Source: Halomonas chromatireducens (GTDB lineage Bacteria > Pseudomonadota > Gammaproteobacteria > Pseudomonadales > Halomonadaceae). Taken from it: a DNA stretch of 8,070 nucleotides. A program made the translations under genes and the position numbers. Shown here one piece after another: positions 7,529-8,070 of the stretch. The number at the start of each line of letters is the position of its first letter. The first letter of the stretch is position 1. The DNA lies in assembly GCF_001545155.1 (NCBI RefSeq), contig NZ_CP014226.1:1702120-1710189 (forward strand), in the 5' to 3' direction. The notes below the pieces were generated by a model. It did no database searches, had not been told where the DNA came from, and was given only the letters and a program-made list of their open reading frames with translations.

Positions 7529-7592
7529 CGCCCTCCCTGGGCGCTACTTTTGCCATCCATGGCAAAAGACCCTCGCTCCGCCTTGCCCCCGG
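7499..7592. repeat. Nested inverted-repeat element between gyrA and serC
   Basis: The element folds into a three-way junction on either strand. Outer pairs are GGCAAG (7504-7509) with CTTGCC (7582-7587) and, after a symmetric 5-base internal loop, GCGAGGG (7515-7521) with CCCTCGC (7570-7576). Inside sit two hairpins: CGCCC/GGGCG (7529-7533 and 7539-7543), and the perfect 10-base arms CTTTTGCCAT (7547-7556) and ATGGCAAAAG (7559-7568). Both hairpin tips share the pattern CC-x-TCC-x-TGG. No T run follows on either strand, so it is not a standard terminator. The design resembles dispersed intergenic repeats such as REP/BIME elements, and I have an impression of similar elements in Halomonas-type genomes, but only one copy is in this window. 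Confidence 0.55.
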
Positions 7593-7623
7593 CGCACATC
7601 GCTCGCCTGTCTATTGTCGAGTC

Positions 7624-7887
7624 TTACTCGTCACCCTGAGCGTCGGTGTCCGGAACGTCGGTCTCCTGAACTTCGGCACCCTCAGCGTCGGCGTCTTCGA
7701 CATCTTCGACCTCCTCGGGCTCGTCGATGCGTACGGTCTTGACCAGCTTCTCGTTCTCGCCGAGACGGATCAGCATCACGCCCTGGGTATTGCGCGACGT
7801 GATCGAGACCTCATCGACCCGGGTACGCACCAGGGTGCCCTTGTCGGTGATCAGCATCATCTCGTCGGCCGAGTAGACCTGCATGGC
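7624..7887 (-). CDS. gyrA: DNA gyrase subunit A, C-terminal fragment
   Basis: From [28 protein letters not shown] through [11 protein letters not shown] this matches the last blade of the GyrA C-terminal beta-pinwheel, which wraps DNA for negative supercoiling. It ends in the usual acidic tail ([15 protein letters not shown]...) and a TAA stop at 7626-7624. Only about 88 of roughly 880 residues are present. The open frame continues to an ATG at 7911, but residues encoded beyond about 7887 are antisense to a polA segment and do not resemble GyrA. The gene is therefore broken at that junction rather than by the window edge. Its place directly upstream of serC is normal for the group. The intact copy is presumably elsewhere in the assembly. 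Confidence 0.9.
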   Translation of the reverse strand, partial: AMQVYSADEMMLITDKGTLVRTRVDEVSITSRNTQGVMLIRLGENEKLVKTVRIDEPEEVEDVEDADAEGAEVQETDVPDTDAQGDE

Positions 7888-7888
7888 G
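7882..7888. other. Inverted junction between gyrA and polA fragments
   Basis: GyrA homology on the minus strand extends to about 7887, and PolA homology on the plus strand begins at about 7886. The two coding segments face away from each other and both lack their 5' parts. The join lies at a CATG palindrome (7882-7885), so a few bases could belong to either side. No insertion sequence end, target duplication or attachment site is visible. It looks like a short-homology inverted join. Confidence 0.75.
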
Positions 7889-8070
7889 GTGTTCTTCGAT
7901 GCCAAGGGCAAGACCTTTCGCGATGAGCTTTTCGATCAGTACAAGGCCCATCGCCCGCCCATGCCCGATGACCTGCGCTCCCAGGTGGAACCGCTGCATG
8001 CCTGCGTTCGAGCGCTGGGACTGCCGCTGCTGTGTGTCGAGGGGGTAGAGGCCGACGATGTCATCGGCAC
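7886..8070 (+). CDS. polA: DNA polymerase I, internal fragment of the 5'-nuclease domain
   Basis: The plus-strand frame beginning [20 protein letters not shown] and continuing through [11 protein letters not shown]...[29 protein letters not shown] corresponds to about residues 58-120 of E. coli PolA. It includes metal-ligand positions of the 5'-3' exonuclease: the Asp in FDAKGKTFR (E. coli D63) and the acidic E-x-D-D in GVEADDVIG (E. coli E113, D115, D116). The frame is open to the window end, in the codon after Gly. The first 57 or so residues, including the LVDGSS metal site, are missing at the left, where the sequence becomes gyrA on the other strand; an in-frame TAG at 7874-7876 closes the frame. 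This is the only plus-strand coding segment in the window. Confidence 0.88.

Noticed and set aside
7547..7568. Perfect inverted repeat considered as the gyrA terminator
   Set aside because: Neither strand has a T run directly after the stem, and it is enclosed by further pairing, so it fits a structured repeat element better.
7888..7911. Extension of the gyrA frame to an ATG at 7911 as a real short gene
   Set aside because: The extra residues are antisense to conserved polA codons and do not match GyrA, so this start is created by the junction.
1..8070. CRISPR array, tRNA, rRNA, insertion sequence or defence system
   Set aside because: No regularly spaced repeats, cloverleaf, transposase or defence-protein motifs were seen on either strand; the window is mostly housekeeping genes.

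Overview
The window looks like a GC-rich gammaproteobacterial chromosome, most likely Halomonas or a close relative. The basis is the gene order (gyrA-serC-pheA-[tyrA-aroA fusion]-cmk-rpsA), the fused TyrA-AroA protein and the protein sequences; no search was run. Nearly everything is read from the minus strand, right to left.

In direction of transcription: a 3' fragment of gyrA (about 7887-7624) is followed by a 188-base intergenic region (7623-7436) holding an elaborate nested inverted-repeat element. Then come serC (7435-6317), pheA (6312-5221), tyrA-aroA (5218-2876) and cmk (2879-2190). These four are packed with gaps of 4 and 2 bases and a 4-base overlap, so they are probably one transcript with coupled translation. 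A 179-base gap then holds a structured leader and a weak candidate promoter for rpsA (2010-334). rpsA ends in a stem-loop and a strong intrinsic terminator. Past a further gap, the first 21 codons of another minus-strand gene (65-1, SRPBCC-like) run off the left edge, where ihfB would be expected in many relatives.

The genes join aromatic amino acid and serine synthesis to nucleotide and translation functions. SerC makes phosphoserine (and acts in pyridoxal phosphate synthesis). The AroA domain makes EPSP on the way to chorismate. PheA converts chorismate to prephenate and then phenylpyruvate. The TyrA domain takes prephenate to the tyrosine precursor. Cmk phosphorylates CMP/dCMP, and RpsA is ribosomal protein S1.

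The most striking anomaly is at the right edge. At about 7882-7888 the minus-strand gyrA tail stops matching GyrA, and the sequence becomes an internal piece of polA (DNA polymerase I, 5'-nuclease domain) on the plus strand, open to the window end. Two essential-type genes, both missing their 5' parts and joined in opposite orientation, suggest a chimeric contig end (amplification or assembly artefact), or less likely a true inversion or duplication. I found no convincing new multi-gene system. The remaining unusual points are a two-unit 27-bp tandem insertion in the TyrA Rossmann fold, a possible internal start for free AroA, the gyrA-serC repeat element and the rpsA leader.
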